Of a DNA stretch of 64,000 bases, positions 16,063 through 24,716 are shown in pieces. Location: positions 62,001-126,000 of the forward strand of contig NZ_JACXJA010000003.1 of assembly GCF_014705615.1 (NCBI RefSeq), read 5' to 3'. The translations under genes and the position numbers were made by a program. The stretch is from Paenibacillus oceani. Lineage in GTDB: Bacteria > Bacillota > Bacilli > Paenibacillales > NBRC-103111. Each line of letters opens with the position of its first letter. Position 1 is the stretch's first letter. The notes beneath the pieces were generated by a model that saw nothing but the letters and a program-made list of their open reading frames with translations, had not been told where the DNA came from and did no database searches.

Positions 16063-19000
16063 TTACTCAATAAGCAATCCGGCCTTCGACTCCCCGATCG
16101 CCACGATCTCCATGCCGGACTCTTGGGCATAACGGACGCCGGCTAACAGCACATTGTCGTGCAGAACGTCCGTGAAACGCTCCAGCGCCGTTTTGACTTG
16201 CGGGCTCACGTCCAGCACCAGCTTGACGCGTTTCTCGATCGGCAGCTCCAGCTTTTTACGGTAATCCTGCACGGCGCGTACGACTTCGCGGACGAAACCT
16301 TCCTGTTCCAGCTCCTCGGTAATCGCCGTGTTCAAGGCGACGGTCATTTTGTAGCCGGAAGCGGAAGCGAAGCCTTCCTTCGCCTGCTTCTCGACGAGCA
16401 GCTCCTCCAGCGTGACGCGGACCGGTTCTCCTTCGACCGTGATATCGAGGTAGCCGTTATCTACCGCGAGCTTCGACTCGGCCGAAGGGAGCTGCTTCAG
16501 ATGGTTTTGCAGCGGACCGACCAGCTTGCCGTACTTTTTGCCGGCCGCCTTCAGATTCAGCTTCAGGGCGAAGTTGACGAAGCCGCTGTCGCCATGGACG
16601 AGGCGGATCGCTTTGACGTTGATTTCGTCCTTAACGATCGCCTCGAAACGACCAAGATCGAACTCGCGGTCAAGCGCAACGAGCAGCTCGGACAAAGGCT
16701 GGCGCGTTTTGATCCCGGTCTCGTTCCTGACACTTCTCGCCAGTTCGACGATTTGGCGTGCGGTTTCCATATCCGATTCCAATACGGAATCGATCTCCGC
16801 TTCGCTCGCCTGCGGATAATCCGCCAGATGGACGCTTCCCTTGCCGCCGAGGTTGTCGTACAAATCCTCCGCGATCAGCGGCGCATATGGAGCGATCATC
16901 CGCGCTACCGTCAACAGCACACGGCGCAGCGTCTGGTAGGCTGCGACTTTGTCTGCGGTCAAGCCGCTTCCCCAGAAGCGGTCGCGGGAGCGGCGGATGT
17001 ACCAGTTGCTCAGCTCGTCGACGAACGTCTCCAACTGCTTCGCCGGGTTCAGGAAGTCGTACGTCTCCAGCCCTTTGCTTACTTGCTGAAGGGTGGTGTT
17101 CAGTCTGGAGAGAATCCAGCGATCCAGCTCGTTCGTTGAACGCTGCTCCGGGTGATCTTCCGGCTTGTACCCGTCGATCGTCGCATAAAGCGCATAAAAT
17201 GCGTGCGTATTATGGATCGTATCGATCACCTTCGATTTGGCTTCGGCCACGATGCCTTTGGAGAACCGCTTGCTGTTCCACGGCGCGCTGTCGGCCAGCA
17301 GCGCCCAGCGGAACGCATCGGTGCCGAACTCGTCGATGATGTCCCACGGATCGATGACATTGCCTTTGCTTTTAGACATTTTCTGCCCGTTCTCGTCGAG
17401 CACGTGTCCCGTAGAAATAACGGCTTTGTACGGCGATTGGCCGTTATACAGCGTGGACACCGCCAGCAGGCTGAAAAACCAGCCTCTCGTCTGATCGATC
17501 CCTTCGCAGATCATGTCGGCCGGATATTGCTCCTGGAACAGCTGCTTGTCGCCGAACGGGTAGTGCTGCTGGGCGAACGGCATCGAGCCGCTGTCGAACC
17601 AGACGTCGATCACTTCCGGGGTACGGTCCATCGTTCCTCCGCAAGAGCAGCGCAGCAGCACCTCGTCCACGTACGGCTTGTGCAGCTCCAGATTCGGATC
17701 GACCGGCTGAACCGCCCGTTCGCGCAAGTCCGCCGCGCTTCCCGGCGCATATTCGCATCCGCAGTCGCGGCATAACCAGACGTTAAGCGGAGTCCCCCAG
17801 TACCGGTTCCGGCTGATGTTCCAGTCGACCAGCTCCTCCAGAAACTTGCCGAACCGGCCTTCCCGGATATGGGACGGGTACCAGTCGATTTTGCTGTTGT
17901 TTTCGATCAGCTGATCTTTCACCGCGGTCGTCTTGATAAACCAGCTCTCCATCGCGTAATACAGCAGCGGGGATTTGCAGCGCCAGCAGAACGGGTAGCT
18001 GTGCTCGTACCGCTCCTTGGCGAACAGCAGCTTGCGTTCGGACAAGCTTTTGACGATATCGACGTCGCAATCCTTCACGAACCGTCCGGCAAAATCGGCG
18101 ACCTGAGCGGTATAACGCCCGGCCAGATCGACGACGCTTACGAAGTCGAGCCCGTGCTGGCGGGTCGTCCGGTAGTCATCTTCCCCGTGAGCCGGAGCGA
18201 TATGGACGATCCCGGTACCGCTCGAATCGCTGACATAATCGGCATCGACGACGATAAACCCTTTCTTTACGGTCAAGTAAGAGAAAGGTGGTTCGTAAGC
18301 GGCGCCTACGAATTCCGAGCCTTTATGCACGGACAGCCGTTCGAAGTCTTCCTTGAACCATTTGTCGGCCAGATTGTCCGCCACGATATAGACTTCGCCG
18401 GCCTGTCTCACTTTGACGTAATCGAGGTTGGCGTTAACGGCTAACGCGACGTTGGCCGGCAGCGTCCACGGCGTAGTCGTCCAGGCGAGGAAATACTCGC
18501 CGCTTTGCTTATTCCGGAACTTCACGGTCGCGCTTAAATCTTTGACGTCCTCGTAGCCTTGAGCGACCTCGTGCGAGCTGAGCGTCGTCTGGCAATCCGG
18601 GCAGTACGGGCTGACGCGATGGCCTTTGTACAGGAGCCCCTTCTTATGAATCTCCGCTAAAATGTGCCAGACGCTCTCAATGTAGTCATTGGTCAGCGTG
18701 ACATAAGGGTGGTCCATATCGGTCCAGTAGGCGATGCCTTCGGTCAGCTCGCGCCACTGCTTCTCATATTCGAACACGCTGCCTTTGCAAGTCTCGATGA
18801 ATTTGGCAACGCCGTACTTCTCGATCTCCTGCTTGCCGGAGATGCCGAGCTGCTTCTCGACGCCGAGCTCTACCGGCAGACCGTGCGTATCCCAGCCGGC
18901 CTTGCGGACGACGCGGTAACCGGACATCGTCTTATAGCGGCAAATAAAGTCTTTGATAACGCGTCCGAGCACATGCCCGATATGCGGCTTGCCGTTGGCG

Positions 19001-19143
19001 GTCGGAGGACCTTCGTAGAACACGAAATTCGGCTTGCCTTCCCGGTTTGCGATCGACTGCCGGAACGTATCCTCCTGCTTCCATCTCTTTAGTACGCGGA
19101 GCTCGCGTTCTCTTGCTTTTTCTTTGACATCCACTTTTCTCAT
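16063..19143 (-). CDS. ileS: Isoleucine--tRNA ligase, type 2 (IleRS2)
   Basis: A 1026-residue class I aminoacyl-tRNA synthetase that charges tRNA-Ile. HIGH is at residues 54-57 (PHIGHVLGRVIKD) and KMSKS at about 587-591. The RYKTM and AGWDTHGLPVELGVEK block, WFDSGSMPFAQQHYPF and the C-terminal region mark the eukaryote-like IleRS2 branch, not the type-1 enzyme of Bacillus subtilis. IleRS2 enzymes are known to be far less sensitive to mupirocin; that property is inferred here. The open frame extends to 19272 through the leader, but the ATG at 19143 fits the family N-terminus (MRKVDVKEKAREREL) and has AGAGG upstream. Expression should be governed by the T-box at 19187-19441. Confidence 0.95.
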   Translation of the reverse strand: MRKVDVKEKARERELRVLKRWKQEDTFRQSIANREGKPNFVFYEGPPTANGKPHIGHVLGRVIKDFICRYKTMSGYRVVRKAGWDTHGLPVELGVEKQLGISGKQEIEKYGVAKFIETCKGSVFEYEKQWRELTEGIAYWTDMDHPYVTLTNDYIESVWHILAEIHKKGLLYKGHRVSPYCPDCQTTLSSHEVAQGYEDVKDLSATVKFRNKQSGEYFLAWTTTPWTLPANVALAVNANLDYVKVRQAGEVYIVADNLADKWFKEDFERLSVHKGSEFVGAAYEPPFSYLTVKKGFIVVDADYVSDSSGTGIVHIAPAHGEDDYRTTRQHGLDFVSVVDLAGRYTAQVADFAGRFVKDCDVDIVKSLSERKLLFAKERYEHSYPFCWRCKSPLLYYAMESWFIKTTAVKDQLIENNSKIDWYPSHIREGRFGKFLEELVDWNISRNRYWGTPLNVWLCRDCGCEYAPGSAADLRERAVQPVDPNLELHKPYVDEVLLRCSCGGTMDRTPEVIDVWFDSGSMPFAQQHYPFGDKQLFQEQYPADMICEGIDQTRGWFFSLLAVSTLYNGQSPYKAVISTGHVLDENGQKMSKSKGNVIDPWDIIDEFGTDAFRWALLADSAPWNSKRFSKGIVAEAKSKVIDTIHNTHAFYALYATIDGYKPEDHPEQRSTNELDRWILSRLNTTLQQVSKGLETYDFLNPAKQLETFVDELSNWYIRRSRDRFWGSGLTADKVAAYQTLRRVLLTVARMIAPYAPLIAEDLYDNLGGKGSVHLADYPQASEAEIDSVLESDMETARQIVELARSVRNETGIKTRQPLSELLVALDREFDLGRFEAIVKDEINVKAIRLVHGDSGFVNFALKLNLKAAGKKYGKLVGPLQNHLKQLPSAESKLAVDNGYLDITVEGEPVRVTLEELLVEKQAKEGFASASGYKMTVALNTAITEELEQEGFVREVVRAVQDYRKKLELPIEKRVKLVLDVSPQVKTALERFTDVLHDNVLLAGVRYAQESGMEIVAIGESKAGLLIE

Positions 19144-19186
19144 CGCGCTTAGCCATCCTCTCGGGTTCATAACCATAATCAAACAA

Positions 19187-19441
19187 AAAAATCCCGTCCC
19201 TCTAAGGGACGAGATTATCTCTCGCGCTACCACCCTTGTTCCGTTCGACCCATGCTCCGAGTCTCCCGGCACTTCAACTGCGCACTATCATGCGCGTCCC
19301 TTGTAACGGCGGGACCCCGGGGCGGCTTACTGGAGCGCTTCAGCTTTCCTTCTCGGAGAGGATGTTCGGCTAACACTTGAACGTTGGCTTTCAGCTCGTG
19401 GCCAACTCTCTGGGGGACAAGGGATTAGCGTACTCGTTCTC
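19187..19441 (-). promoter_or_regulatory. T-box riboswitch (tRNA-Ile) of ileS
   Basis: The minus-strand leader contains the T-box core AGGGTGGTAGCGCG (19223-19236). It is followed by a terminator formed by ATCTCGTCCC and GGGACGGGAT with seven Ts (about 19186-19215), which competes with the antiterminator. Stem I starts near 19440; its 3' part reads GCCGAACATCC, placing an AUC isoleucine specifier at 19361-19363. Uncharged tRNA-Ile would bind and allow readthrough. Confidence 0.93.
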
Positions 19442-19476
19442 GTCAATGAATTTGGTTATGGCATGTAATTAACTCT

Positions 19477-19505
19477 TTTGTACACTATTCCAATTCAATT
19501 GTCAA
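19477..19505 (-). promoter_or_regulatory. Sigma-A promoter of the ileS T-box transcript
   Basis: Minus strand TTGACA (19500-19505), 17-bp spacer, TACAAA (19477-19482). It lies about 30 bases upstream of T-box stem I. Confidence 0.75.
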
Positions 19506-19649
19506 CAAGTGGAACAAATTGGTGCTGCGGTGCGTCTAGTAGTACAAAGTCAGAGTTGTATTTTGAAAAAGGGAGAGAGACTCGCCAAGCGCTTTTTAAT
19601 CCACTCTCCCTATCGGGTCTGACATCGTACTAAAGGCAGAGGTGATAAG

Positions 19650-20219
19650 ATGAGAAAACGTATGATGACCATCCTGTTGTGCAGTTTGCTAGCTATGGCG
19701 GTGATCGGGTTCGCCGCTCCTGCGGACGTATTCGCCTGTTCCTGCGCGGCGCCTCCGTCCGTACAGTCCGAGATGAATCGGAAGACGGCGATCTTCGCCG
19801 GGAAGGTGAAGGACGTCAAGCAGCCGGGCAAAATCGGCTTCGCGCAATCGTCGGCCGATCCGGTACGCGTTACGTTCGAAGTGACGACGGTGTGGAAGGG
19901 GCAGGTTGCGTCCACGACGGAAGTGTACACGGCGATGAGCTCGGCGAGCTGCGGCTATACCGGATTTGCCGTCAACCAGAGCTATCTCGTCTCCGCTTAC
20001 GGAACGTCGGACCGGCTGGAGACCGGTATGTGCGAGATGACCAAGCCGTTGTCCGCGGCAAGCCTGGAGCTGGCCGAGCTGGGCACGGGTCAAGCGCCCG
20101 ACCCTTCCAAGGCGGTTGCCGAAGGGAGTTATATCGTTCCGGCGGTCGCGGCGGTATCCGTGTTGGTTCTCGCGGCGGCGGCAGCGCTGTTCGTGATGTC
20201 GAGGAGGCGTAGAACGTAA
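19650..20219 (+). CDS. Membrane-anchored secreted CSC-motif protein (TIMP-like N-terminal domain)
   Basis: A 189-residue exported protein. It has a signal peptide (residues 1-30, basic then hydrophobic, cut near VFA-C), the mature N-terminus CSCAAPPS, an OB-fold-like body (AIFAGKVKDV, VTFEVTTVWKG, SCGYTGF with further cysteines at about 102 and 128) and a C-terminal membrane anchor (about 161-183) followed by RRRRT. The CSC start plus this body is the pattern of tissue-inhibitor-of-metalloprotease-like bacterial proteins, some of which sit on cell surfaces; function is unproven. AGAGGTG precedes the ATG. No operon partner. Confidence 0.72.
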   Translation: MRKRMMTILLCSLLAMAVIGFAAPADVFACSCAAPPSVQSEMNRKTAIFAGKVKDVKQPGKIGFAQSSADPVRVTFEVTTVWKGQVASTTEVYTAMSSASCGYTGFAVNQSYLVSAYGTSDRLETGMCEMTKPLSAASLELAELGTGQAPDPSKAVAEGSYIVPAVAAVSVLVLAAAAALFVMSRRRRT

Positions 20220-20293
20220 ACTTGCGCCTTACATGCTTTCACCTGACAGGTAGCGGTATCAATTCGGGAACAAGCTTGTTTGAACCCGAAGCA

Positions 20294-20420
20294 TCACGGT
20301 TCCGGTCGAGAAGCATCGATTACCGAAATCGCTTCTTTGATGGCTGCCAAGGATTCCGTCAGAGGAGCTCCGTCCGAATTTTTAATTATAATGAAAATGC
20401 CCCTTATTCTATTCGATGGA
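20294..20420 (-). pseudogene. Possible gene remnant in the 20.2-20.5 kb gap
   Basis: A minus-strand stretch of about 40 codons ends SDGAPLTESLAAIKEAISVI-DASRPEP at TGA 20294-20296. The composition is protein-like, but the frame has no start codon and is closed upstream by TAA. No family is recognised. The rest of 20220-20552 shows nothing else. Confidence 0.3.
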
Positions 20421-20552
20421 ATTGGGTAAAGTTAACCTTGTACGTGCAGCGTTGCCGAATCAGGGTCTAACGTTCGTGTGGCTGCACCGTGCCTGCGTTC
20501 CAAATTCGAAAATCGAGACGTAACCAATTGCGTCGGATAAGGAGGTGTCCAA

Positions 20553-20681
20553 ATGTTGCAAGTCGCCGTTCGTAGCGGGTGGTCCATATTCTGGGTGCAT
20601 CAGGCTACAATTGTATTCCGTTTTGCCGATAACGGGAGACGTCTGTCTTTTTTTGGCGACTGCAGCATTTTGACCCTGTAG
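20553..20681 (+). CDS. 42-residue small ORF upstream of the ABC-F gene (candidate leader peptide)
   Basis: An ATG at 20553 is preceded by AAGGAGGTG at 6 bases spacing, one of the best ribosome sites in the window. The frame encodes 42 residues (MLQVAVRSGWSIFWVHQ… ending GDCSILTL) and stops at TAG 20679-20681. The product is basic and aromatic-rich, with no recognised family. A Rho-independent attenuator begins 57 bases later and the ABC-F gene 143 bases later. Antibiotic-responsive ABC-F genes are often preceded by a translated leader whose ribosome occupancy controls an attenuator, so it is read here as a candidate regulatory ORF. It is longer than most such leaders, and a free-standing small protein is possible. 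Confidence 0.55.
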   Translation: MLQVAVRSGWSIFWVHQATIVFRFADNGRRLSFFGDCSILTL

Positions 20682-20738
20682 TTCGAGTACGTGCACCGGT
20701 GTAAGCGCCGGAACGGACTTGGCTTATTCGGCTATGAG

Positions 20739-20781
20739 AAGCCGCGGGTAAAAGGCTGTATGCCTGAACCTGCGGCTTTTT
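20739..20781 (+). terminator. Candidate transcription attenuator before the ABC-F gene
   Basis: AAGCCGCGGGT (20739-20749) pairs with ACCTGCGGCTT (20768-20778) over 11 positions with one G-U pair, a nested AGGC/GCCT hairpin in the loop, and TTTTT at the end. It ends 43 bases before the ABC-F start. An alternative hairpin CGGCT-ATGAGA-AGCCG immediately upstream shares the AGCCG arm and would act as an antiterminator. Confidence 0.65.
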
Positions 20782-20824
20782 GGCGTACAAATAAACGAAA
20801 CTATACGTACGGAGATGATCGGCG

Positions 20825-22819
20825 ATGATGATGTGTTACGCGGAGAAAATAAGCAAAAGGTGGGGCGGGACGCTCGTATTCGAGCAGCTCTCGCTGGAAA
20901 TACAGGACGGGGAGCGGATCGGACTGGTCGGACCGAACGGCTGCGGCAAATCGACGGTGCTGAAGCTGTTGTCCGGCATGGAGCCTCCCGATTCGGGAAT
21001 GATTCATTATAAGAAAGGGAGCCGGACGGCGATGCTGGCGCAAATCCCGGATTACGGCCCGGACATAACGGCGCTGGAAGTGCTGGAGCTGGCGTTCGCC
21101 GAGCTGCTCCGATTGAAGCGGAGAATGACGGAGCTGGAGAGCGAGATGGCGAGTCCCGATCCGAATACGATGGAGAAGACGCTCAACGAATACGGCACGC
21201 TGCAGCATACTTTTGCCACAATGGGCGGGTACGAGATGGAGGCGAACCGGTCGCGCGTAGCCGACGGTTTGGGGATCAAGCATTTGCTGCAGATGCCGTT
21301 CGACCGGTTGAGCGGAGGCGAGCGGACCAAAGTGTGCCTGGGGCGGATTTTGCTCGAGGGCCCGGATCTGCTGCTGCTGGACGAACCGACTAATCATCTC
21401 GATCTAAGCGCGGTCGAATGGCTGGAGACGTATTTGCAGGATTACCGGGGCAGCGTACTGATCGTATCGCATGACCGTTATTTTCTCGACCGTGTCGTGA
21501 CCAAAGTGTACGATCTGGAGGGCGGCGCCGTAGACATTTATCACGGCAACTACTCGTACTTCGTGGAAGAGAAGGAGCGGCGGCTGCTGCTCGATTTTGC
21601 CGCTTTCCAGGAGCAGCAGAAGAAGATCCGGAAGATGGAGGAAGCGATCAAGCGGATGCGGCTCTGGGCGGCGCAGGCCGACAATCCGTTGATGTTCAAA
21701 AGGGCGGCGGCGATGCAGAAAGCGCTGGACCGGATGAACAAGCTGGACCGCCCTGTGCTCGAGCGCAAGAAGATGGGGCTGACATTCGAGATGAGTGAGC
21801 GCAGCGGCAAGGACGTCGTCCGAATGGAAGGCGTCAGCAAATCTTTCGGAAGCAGCGGCGAAGCGGCCGAGTTAACAAACGACAGCGGCGGCGGTCTGGA
21901 CCGCGGAGGCGATCGGCGCGAAGGCAGGGCGCTGTACGCGAATGTCGATCTGCACGTCCGCTTCGGCGAGGCGGTGGCGATCGTAGGCGATAACGGGAGC
22001 GGCAAATCGACCCTGCTCCGCATGATTCTGGGCCAACTGCAGCCGGACAGCGGGACGGTGACGGTTGGAAGCCAGGTGAAAATCGGCTATTTGGCGCAGC
22101 GCGATTGGTTTCCGGACGAAGAGAAAACGATTGTGGACGCGTTTCGCGACATGGTGATGGTCGAGGAGGGGGAAGCCCGCCATCTGCTCGCCAAATTTTT
22201 GTTTTACGGCGCGTCGGTGTACCGCAAAGTAAACGCCTTAAGCGGCGGCGAGCGGATGCGTCTTCGGCTGGCGCAGCTGATGCATCAGGAAATGAACGCG
22301 CTCGTGCTGGACGAACCGACCAACCATCTCGATATCGATGCCCGCGAAGCGCTGGAAGATACGCTGGCCGCGTTTCCCGGCACGCTGATTTGCGTATCGC
22401 ACGACCGATATTTGCTGAACAAGCTGTTTCCAGTCACATATTGGCTGGAAGACGGTGCGCTTACCCGTTACGAAGGCGGATATAACGACGCGAAGCGAAA
22501 ACGCGGGGAGTTGCGATCCGGGAGACAAGCGGCGGCGCTAGCAAGTAAAGACGGCAAAACTCTGGCGGCTGCCGGGAAAAACGGCGGAGGAAGAGAGGAG
22601 AGCCGGAGCGGCGGGAGAAGATCCGCGGACGATCACGGGAAGCTTCTTGCCGATCTGGAAGTCGATATTGCATCGATGGAGCGCAAGCTGGCCGTGCTGG
22701 ACGAGGCGATGATGGCCGAGACGGAACCGAAAAAGCTGGCGGAGCTTCACGGTGAGAAGCAACTGCTGGAGGCGGAACGGGAGCTGCTGTATCAGCGGCT
22801 CGAGCAAGCGGAGAGCTAG
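20825..22819 (+). CDS. ABC-F family ATPase (ribosome-associated)
   Basis: A 664-residue soluble protein with two ABC domains and no membrane segments. The first has Walker A GPNGCGKST (about 36-44), signature LSGGERTK and Walker B LLLLDEPTNHLD (about 182); the second has GDNGSGKST (about 390), LSGGERMR and DEPTNHLD (about 494). A charged interdomain linker (FQEQQKKIRKMEEAIKRMR) fits the P-site tRNA interaction motif. There is a glycine-rich insert at about 350-370 and a C-terminal coiled coil (about 600-664). ABC-F proteins act at the ribosomal E site in translation or antibiotic protection; which applies cannot be told. The attenuated leader hints at inducible expression. Three consecutive ATGs (20825, 20828, 20831) are possible starts after GGAG. 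Confidence 0.88.
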   Translation: MMMCYAEKISKRWGGTLVFEQLSLEIQDGERIGLVGPNGCGKSTVLKLLSGMEPPDSGMIHYKKGSRTAMLAQIPDYGPDITALEVLELAFAELLRLKRRMTELESEMASPDPNTMEKTLNEYGTLQHTFATMGGYEMEANRSRVADGLGIKHLLQMPFDRLSGGERTKVCLGRILLEGPDLLLLDEPTNHLDLSAVEWLETYLQDYRGSVLIVSHDRYFLDRVVTKVYDLEGGAVDIYHGNYSYFVEEKERRLLLDFAAFQEQQKKIRKMEEAIKRMRLWAAQADNPLMFKRAAAMQKALDRMNKLDRPVLERKKMGLTFEMSERSGKDVVRMEGVSKSFGSSGEAAELTNDSGGGLDRGGDRREGRALYANVDLHVRFGEAVAIVGDNGSGKSTLLRMILGQLQPDSGTVTVGSQVKIGYLAQRDWFPDEEKTIVDAFRDMVMVEEGEARHLLAKFLFYGASVYRKVNALSGGERMRLRLAQLMHQEMNALVLDEPTNHLDIDAREALEDTLAAFPGTLICVSHDRYLLNKLFPVTYWLEDGALTRYEGGYNDAKRKRGELRSGRQAAALASKDGKTLAAAGKNGGGREESRSGGRRSADDHGKLLADLEVDIASMERKLAVLDEAMMAETEPKKLAELHGEKQLLEAERELLYQRLEQAES

Positions 22820-22872
22820 GAAACGGCACACGCCAGTAGGAACGTACAAACTAAATTGGCTCCGGACAAATG

Positions 22873-22912
22873 ATCGCCCTCTCTTGGTAATAGCGGCCAA
22901 GAAAAGGGCGAT
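22873..22912 (+). terminator. Hairpin after the ABC-F gene
   Basis: ATCGCCCT and TTGG (22873-22887) pair with CCAA and AGGGCGAT (about 22897-22912). It lies 53 bases past the stop; the following TTTGTG is a weak U tract. Confidence 0.5.
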
Positions 22913-23065
22913 TTGTGCAAAATCAACATAGGGCGTCGGACGAGCGGTCTGCGGGGGCTCCGCCGTAAAGATCCACAACAAGGTAACGGAGCGGAACTCA
23001 TTTCTTTTGGCCGTTTCCATAAAGACGATTACAAGGACGCTGAGTTTTTCCTGCCCGCTCCAGCT

Positions 23066-24430
23066 TTACTTTTTGTCCGCGAATTCCTGGTCCAGCAGCT
23101 TCTGCACCTGATCCTGAATCGTTTGCAGGCCTTCTGTTACGTTTCTTCGCCCATAGATCATATTGTTGAATTCTTGAGTTGCAATCGCCGCAATCTCCAT
23201 ACTCGTTTGTACGGAAACAGGTGACCGGGAGGGGTTTTGCAGCGGTTTGCGCGAGTAGAAGGCTTCTAGGTGGTACCCGTCCCTGGTTTTACTTGCGTCT
23301 GTGCGGATCGATAAAACTCGCGGTTTCGTTTTCTCCAATTCAGCTGCCATCTCCGGCCCAATCAAAAATTTAATAAACTGCCAGGCGGTTTTCGTATTCG
23401 GGGAGGACGAAACAATACCGAATAGGTCACCTACTTGCACATGGATGGACTGGCCCGGTTTTTGCGGGTTTATGGGATCGGTGACTATGCTGAGCGGAAA
23501 TGCGGGAAATTCGGGAACGCCGGAAGCGATCTGCTTCTGGGTTCCGATCAAGCTTGGATTGTCAATTCGCATGGCCGCTTCGCCTGCAGCGAACTTATTC
23601 CGGAGCAACGTATGCTCTTTTATTTTCAGTCCGTTCGGGATGCTTTCGGGAGGCACATAGATAGCTCCATTTCGGACCGCATCAATGAACTCGTTGGTCG
23701 CTCTCTTATTCGCTTCCAAAGTATATTGAGCTTTGCGCCCGTCGCTGCTTCTGGATTCCGCCCCCGTTCCCGCAATATAATTGGACATCAAGGTGTTGGG
23801 GGTTCCGAAATACTCCAATCCGTACAACGGCTTCCCGTCCTCCACCCGGGCAACCCGCTCTGCCAGCTGAAGGACGCTGCGCCAGCTCATATCGCTCGTC
23901 GGGTACGGAATGTTCAGCCGGTCAAATATCGCTTTGTTGTAGTAAAGAGCAGCGGTTTGGAAGCTTGGGGACAAAGCTACAAGCGATGATCCGCCGCCAT
24001 AATTCACCCGGATCGCTTCCAGGGCTGTCGACGAAAACTGGTTCTGTTCCATCTGATCCTGCTTCATAAGTTGTTCCAGATCGAGCAGTTTCCCGGATTG
24101 GCTTAGATCACTAAGCAGCGAAGCGGAAACGATATCCGGCTTTTGGTCCATAAGCACCGACGATTCCACAGGAGTCATTTTCCTGCCATTTGATACGAGG
24201 GCGGGGATGATTTGAATATCGATATCGGGATGATGCTTTTTGAAGAAATTGCCGTAATCCGTCTTAAATTGGTCCTCGGTGAAATAGACGATCTTTAAGC
24301 TTCCCTTTTCGCTATCGGCTGGAGGCGGCTGTGCCGGCGGAGCGACAGTTGGACTGCTCTTGCAGCCGGCAAGCAGCAGCAGAGCGGCGGCCATTCCGGC
24401 CGTCAACGCGAGAAGCCGTTTTTTTCTCAA
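23066..24430 (-). CDS. Extracellular solute-binding lipoprotein (family 1)
   Basis: A 454-residue lipoprotein. The N-terminus MRKKRLLALTAGMAAALLLLAGC carries a classic LLAGC lipobox. The body follows the sugar-binding pattern, with YNKAIFDRLNIPYP and PEFPAFPLSI. The open frame extends to 24673, but the TTG at 24430 follows AAGGAG by 8 bases and gives a proper signal peptide, so it is taken as the start. It is convergent in theme with the lipoprotein at 25729 and faces an AraC regulator upstream. No permease gene is nearby, so partner permeases must be encoded elsewhere. Confidence 0.85.
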   Translation of the reverse strand: MRKKRLLALTAGMAAALLLLAGCKSSPTVAPPAQPPPADSEKGSLKIVYFTEDQFKTDYGNFFKKHHPDIDIQIIPALVSNGRKMTPVESSVLMDQKPDIVSASLLSDLSQSGKLLDLEQLMKQDQMEQNQFSSTALEAIRVNYGGGSSLVALSPSFQTAALYYNKAIFDRLNIPYPTSDMSWRSVLQLAERVARVEDGKPLYGLEYFGTPNTLMSNYIAGTGAESRSSDGRKAQYTLEANKRATNEFIDAVRNGAIYVPPESIPNGLKIKEHTLLRNKFAAGEAAMRIDNPSLIGTQKQIASGVPEFPAFPLSIVTDPINPQKPGQSIHVQVGDLFGIVSSSPNTKTAWQFIKFLIGPEMAAELEKTKPRVLSIRTDASKTRDGYHLEAFYSRKPLQNPSRSPVSVQTSMEIAAIATQEFNNMIYGRRNVTEGLQTIQDQVQKLLDQEFADKK

Positions 24431-24532
24431 TAACAACACTCCTTCACTATTGATCAATCGGTTGCTTTCGGCATCTATGTACATGAAAAAGAAGCAATTC
24501 AATGCACTGCCCATAAATGAAACATATAACCA

Positions 24533-24561
24533 ATTATAATGGATTCTATTGTTTTTGTTAA
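24533..24561 (-). promoter_or_regulatory. Sigma-A promoter of the lipoprotein gene
   Basis: Minus strand TTAACA (24556-24561), 17-bp spacer, TATAAT (24533-24538). It gives a 5' leader of about 95 bases before the TTG start. Confidence 0.65.
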
Positions 24562-24716
24562 TGAAAAAAGGCTGTTTTATCGCTTGGCTTGAAACGCAGG
24601 CGAGCCGCGTCCTGACATGGCGCGGCTGTTTGGCTTTCGTATGGAGCGGCTGATGACAGCCGAAGGTTAGCATGCTTACAGATTATGTCTTCGTGAATTC
24701 AATCGAGGACACGCTC

